Assembly (NCBI GenBank): GCA_024811115.1
Contig: JAKOGH010000119.1
Span: 168,568-232,567, forward strand
Reading direction: 5' to 3'
Source: Terana coerulea
Lineage: Eukaryota > Basidiomycota > Agaricomycetes > Polyporales > Phanerochaetaceae
Length of the DNA stretch: 64,000 bases
Under the pieces are notes generated by a model. It saw nothing but the letters and a program-made list of their open reading frames with translations, was not told the DNA's origin and searched no databases. A program made the translations under genes and the position numbers. Positions 59,354 to 64,000 of the stretch are shown here, piece by piece. Within the stretch, counting starts at the first letter, position 1, and each line of letters starts with the position of its first letter.

Positions 59354-60614
59354 ATCAAAGTAGGTGGAGGTCCGAGTTGGTTTGTTGAAGCCGCAGTACC
59401 ATGCAGTATATATACCACGACGAACAACATCGCGATCAAAATTCTAAAGCTGGGCGAGTGAGTGCACCCAGTGGCGGGACACTTTGACCACTTACCTGTC
59501 AGTGCGCAAGACAGCACCGGACTTCCGAGACAATAGATCATTATGCGATAATGCCTCTGAGAGAGTCGACGGTTACCGGCATTACACTCGCTCACGGAGT
59601 TTATGTGATATTCCCGAGTAAATATCGGAGTGCCGACTTCCCGCGGCAGTGCACCGCACGCCACAAATCATGCAGCGAGTCTGAGCTTGCTCTATTTTGC
59701 GTTATTAGAGAATGGTATCTCCCACGTGAGACTCTCACCTCCGTCACGGTCCAGGCCTTCCGCAGGAACGACGTCAAAGTCCATGCCAGGAAGAGAGGCC
59801 GATGAAACCCACAAGCTCGTAAGATACTAGACACGCAGTCGGTCAAGGAGTGCTGGCTACAGGATTTCACAGCATAAGCAACCCTGAAAGGGAGGACTGC
59901 CAAACATGAGTAGTAAAGGTCCAAAAACGACTGGTACGGCCCGGTTCAAGTGTTCCTACGGTGTTTGGTCACCGTTACCGGAAGTTCCCGGAGGGCCGAG
60001 GCTAGTCGCTTTGTGGCGCTTTGGCGCCTCACCAGTTCAACCGTGACCCGTGACGTGTGACATCTGAGCTGGTACTTCTTAGCCATCACTACAACGTGAG
60101 GCACTCTGCATATATATTTCCCGGCGTAAGCGTGCCCCTTCTTTCTAGGCTTTCCTTACACTATAAAAAAGCTCTGACTAGGCGTCGTGGTCCGCCTACT
60201 CAGGAACTCACCAGTCCTTCAGGTTAACGGGCTTAGAAGTTCGTTACCAACAACGTCGTGAAGGTCAAGCGGCAAGCATTGAATACCGACGAAGCTGCGC
60301 TTCAACACGTGCTTCGATATATTTGAAAAGTGAATAATCAAACTATGTGTATGGTCGCTCGCGCTCGCGGCCGGTATTATCGTGGTCAACCTGATTTCAC
60401 TCCAGTCTCCGAGTTCGTAGTCCGATGTTGCACCGGCCTTCAGCATCTCAGAGTTCATAGTACTCCAACATGCGGGCACCATCCCGTTTGCGGTACATTT
60501 TGAGCAACATGGCCCAATTTGGAAGCTGTACTTTATTTCACTCACAGCTTTATATATGGCTTAGTACAGCAACCACGGATTCGACAACCTAGAGTCACCC
60601 CAAAAGCATTCAGG
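59354..60614. promoter_or_regulatory. 1.26-kb divergent intergenic region between the two helical-protein genes
   Basis: Shared upstream region. Three GTGAC sites are packed in 19 bp at 60043-60061, related to the inverted repeats upstream of NUP96 and thymidylate synthase. A TATAAAAA box at 60162-60169 faces the plus-strand gene, about 450 bp before its chosen start, and an ATATATATTTCCCGG stretch lies near 60112. An open frame of 108 codons on minus (60219-60545) has no recognised motif and is probably chance, though a small gene cannot be excluded. Confidence 0.35.
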
Positions 60615-63600
60615 ATGCCATATGACTTGGTGAGTCTCTTCAAGACAAAACCAATGGACGTTGAGTCTCAATCGGCCATCCAGAGGACAGCTAGTCTTGC
60701 CGCAGCGGTTTGCACCCTGGGAACACGCTGCTATACCAAGAGTATATCGGGCGAGGTCCGTGAGGCCTACAACGACGTATCGGACTCCACTCTCTTAGCT
60801 GCACTCAAATCAGACAAGAAAGGTACGATTTAGCCCGCTGGAATAACGTCAGAAATGTTGACTGCCTAGTAGATGTTGTTGAGCAAGCCACCGGGTGGTA
60901 CCCAGGTAAGGCCCTCCGAACTCCTGCCCAGTTGCTCGATGCTGAAGAACGGCGCTCCAAGGCGACATGCGGTTCAAAGCTTCGCCCGATAGTGCGCTCT
61001 GCTCGATGCTGGTATGCCGTATTGGATGCCCACCTGTAGCGGTCGATGGAGCTGACGCATGTTAGTGGGGAGACTGGGAGTTGGCAGTGTTCTATCAGGA
61101 CGGTGATGGGAACATCAGACACATGCATCATTCTTCAAGTTGGCACGATCTAGGAATCCTACAGCGCAGGTGCATGCAGGGCACCAATATTGCTGAGGTG
61201 CACTCGAAGGATGCCCGCCGGATGATGGTATTTTTCCAAGATAGTGATGGTTATGTATGTTGCAAGTGAGGACCTCTACATTCGTTACCATGTTTGCTTA
61301 ACTGACAACGCCTATATCCCAGATCTGCAGAAGATTACTGGTTGTGGAAGCCACAGACTCTCCGTATTGCAAAGGCGGCAAAGTGCACTGGAATTGCTGC
61401 AACAGCTTTCGACGGTGATTCACACTCTTTTGTGTTGCGAAATCTATCGACCAAGCTTACGCACGTGGTAGACGCTTTGCAGCACGTGTGTCTCATCTTT
61501 CAGGATGAAGGAAATGCTGTACGCGAATGGCACTTGGAGGAGGATGAGTGGTAAGAGTGATTCGGCTCCCGAAATACTTCGTGATGACTCGTTGCTTCAC
61601 AGGCACAAGGCGACGCTAGCTCTTCAGTACAGCGAGACCATAAGCTCTATTGCAGTAATGTCCCGATCTCGGTGGCAATTTCAAATAGAGTCTGTCTTCC
61701 AGCGCTTGATTTCCTTGTACAGCATTGCTGAACTGCTTACTCTCGCTTCTCACTGGTGTGTAGGGTATATTTGCAGGAGCCATCTGGGCACATCATCAAC
61801 TGGATACATGGCTTTACAGGGTGGATACAGTACGTATGACCACTTTCACTTTTGCGGGTCCAGTCATACGTGATGCTCACTGGTGACTGTAATGTGCAGG
61901 GGCGACTTCAATGAACCCGCATTAAAGAATTCTGACATAGCGACAATCTCTCGGCACTTCGAGTCGGACAATATTGTATGCGGGAGCGTCATGTGGGTGG
62001 GAGCGGACCAGGTATGCTTGCGTACAGGCAACACAAAGCTCCAACTGACCCTACTCTTAGCTTATGCATCAACGCGTCTGGGGGTCGAAGCTGGGGTGGC
62101 TGCCTCAGCAGGTGATTGGCTACCTCAAGCACGCCGGCAACTACATCGGATCATGGGAAAACGACCAATTCAGCGGTGAATCCTACCCGCCTTGAGCTCT
62201 TGATAGCTACCACCACAGGTGCTGATACGCCTTAACAGATAACACAATTGACATTGACGACAAACGAATCCGGCGAATCCGGGTGCGCTCGGGCAACATT
62301 GTGGATGGCTTCGCCATAGACTACACTGACGGAACATCCACACTTTGGCATGGAGGGTACGGAGGTGTCGCTCAGCAGTTCACGCTTCGTGACGGTGCGT
62401 TATGAACTGCTGCTGTGTAGCTCTACGTGTTCTAACGGCAGCATATTCCAGACGAAGATATTACACAAATCCTTGCATGGTCGGATGGGCGGGACATTCA
62501 ACGTCTGCAGTTTATATCTTCTCAAGGTGCCTCTTGATCGTCCACCTCTACTCACAATTCCTGATGCCGCTTTGCAGGTCGCCGGTCCATTGAATTTGGC
62601 ATTTTCGGTGCATCTCCAATGCTATGGGAGCTTGATGGTAGAGCGCTTGTCAGTTTTGTTGGGTCTGCGGGGCAATACATCAACGGGCTGATGGTATGTA
62701 CGTTCTCTTGACATGTGTACATTTGCATTTTTACACCAAAAATTACGACAACCAGCCCTTCTGGTCGTCGCGCCGAGCACTCACGACCAATCAAGAGCTC
62801 GAGGCCACGTCTCGCCGTGCTACGGTCATCGGAGAAGACGCATTGCGCTCCAAAGAGCATTGCATCGTGCTTGAGGCCGAGGCCACGGAGATCCAACAAA
62901 GCCTTGATGTAGGGCTGCGGGACCCTGCAGAATACGCGATGCAAGGGATGGCGGTCCTGATTTCTTCCGTGCAAGAGCTCGACTTCGAGAGCAAGATTAA
63001 CTCGGGCTCAGCCAAGACGCGCACGCTAGTTGAAAGATGCAAGGGCGAAAGCACTGTAGTTCAAAGTCGCTTTGAAGCTCTCTACGAGAAATCCCATGCG
63101 TTGTTGCAGCGTAGTGCTCGAGTAAGTCTGTTTATGGCCTGTGTTGACGCTGCTGACGAATTTGGGGCCAGCTCTCCACCGACCTGACATACGAAGCAAG
63201 TTTGGCGGAAACAAGAACCAATGAGTTGAACGATATGCAGACAGTCGCCGATGTCTTGCGTTTACACGTAGACATAAGGAGCGATATTTTAAGGTACGCA
63301 GCTCCTCACGTCGTCCATGCAATCAGCTGTAAAACCTTGTCAATGGTTAGTGATCGTGAGAAGACAATGGAAGAGCACGTCAAGAGCGCCGAGCGGACGC
63401 TGGAAGAGGCCAAGAAGAAAGGAAACACGGCGAAGTCTACAAGGGTTGGCTTTTGAATTGTACCACTTGCGTTTAGCAATGACCCTCATTATCCGCAGAT
63501 CCTACGTGATATATTTACACTCGGATTGGGGGAGCTCGGAGACTGGGGCAGCGTCAATGCGCAGATATCATATGCCAACAAGCTCGTGGAGTCTTGTCGC

Positions 63601-64000
63601 AGGGACCTCGAGGATACCAAGAAAGCCGTGAGCGACGCTCAAGCAGCGCTCAATAAGGTGAAACAGGAGCTTCGCGCATTCGAAGTGCTAAAGAAGTCCA
63701 TCGACGAGGACCGATCACTGAGCGAGCAAATAGGGAAGCACGCCGTAAGGCTGTTGAAGGAGAGCGAGGAGCTCAAAAGCCAGTCACTCGACGTCGCTCT
63801 GTACCTCGGCCAGCTCGCGGTGAAAAGCGGGACTCTGCCTGTGCGATACAACGCGCGAGGATTCGCAGCGAGCTTGATCTCCATACAACAACTGCTGTCC
63901 ACGCCGACTGCAGTTCCCTTGGTCCTGCAGGAGCGTCCCGAGAGCCTCGAAGACACTCTGCAGGAGATCGCCGGGAGCAGCCTGGAACCCGAGGCCCGCT
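60615..64000 (+). CDS. Lectin (AAL-like propeller + jacalin-like) fused to a long helical module (partial)
   Basis: Runs off the right edge. Exons supported at the 5' end: 60615-60822, 60870-60905, 60980-61011, 61066-61265, 61323-61550, then from 61603 onward with further introns and probable single-base breaks that I did not all resolve. First part (to about 62150): repeats of the fungal fucose-lectin (AAL) type, with blades containing LAVFYQDGDGNIRHM, MMVFFQDSDGYV, CLIFQDEGNAVREWH and VYLQEPSGHIINW. Second part (about 62240-62690): jacalin-like lectin signature RIRVRSGNIVDGF, then IDYTDGTS and GGYGG, ending GSAGQYINGLM. Third part (about 62770 to the edge): long coiled-coil helices (LEATSRRATVIGEDALRSK; LVESCRRDLEDTKKAVSDAQ) and an apolar stretch (FAASLISIQQLLS). 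I infer a carbohydrate-targeted helical effector; no catalytic motif was seen. Confidence 0.6.

Noticed and set aside
60219..60545. 108-codon open frame on minus between the divergent genes
   Set aside because: No motif, splice structure or similarity that I can see; such lengths occur by chance in this genome.

Overview
The window looks like nuclear DNA of a basidiomycete, most likely an Agaricomycete and possibly Polyporales. Genes are dense and on both strands. Almost every gene is cut by 45-62 nt GT-AG introns with internal branch sites. The families include typical mushroom ones: a DUF6533 membrane protein, a fungal F-box/LRR protein, a fungal SRPK-like kinase and a DUF3455 secreted protein. 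No rRNA, tRNA, CRISPR or bacterial feature was found. Gene models were built by hand from splice sites and reading-frame continuity. About 25 single-base frame breaks, nearly all in short homopolymers, run through otherwise conserved genes, so many proteins below are given as intact in outline but broken in the literal sequence.

Layout. 1-322: tail of an unknown gene. 740-20807: NUP96 (-), NMD3 (-), cystathionine gamma-synthase (+), SRPK-like kinase with a changed catalytic loop (-), Ubc4/5-type E2 (+), a possible tiny membrane protein (-), DUF6533 protein with a predicted 2-nt microexon (+) and RING-H2 protein (-). 21271-32334: condensin subunit CAP-G (+), GPI de-N-acetylase PIG-L (-), DUF3455 protein (+), F-box gene split by a 538-bp TA-flanked transposon (-), thymidylate synthase (+). 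32800-46208: a 1693-aa disordered acidic protein (-), Polo kinase (+), 2OG-Fe(II) oxygenase (-), DUF1770 protein (-). 46494-55759: a large DDX60-like helicase (+), then two unrecognised, mostly disordered proteins (+).

56312-64000 is the least ordinary part. It holds two divergent genes around a 1.26-kb shared upstream region. The left gene (-) encodes a long alpha-helical protein with one strongly hydrophobic segment. The right gene (+, cut by the window edge) joins an AAL-like fucose-lectin propeller, a jacalin-like lectin domain and a long helical/coiled-coil module resembling part of the left protein. I infer a candidate lectin-targeted, two-component, alpha-pore-forming-toxin-like pair; this rests on architecture and not on a recognised family match. 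Most of the remaining genes are housekeeping (nuclear pore, ribosome export, condensin, mitotic kinase, GPI anchor, dTMP, ubiquitin) with no sign of a metabolic cluster.
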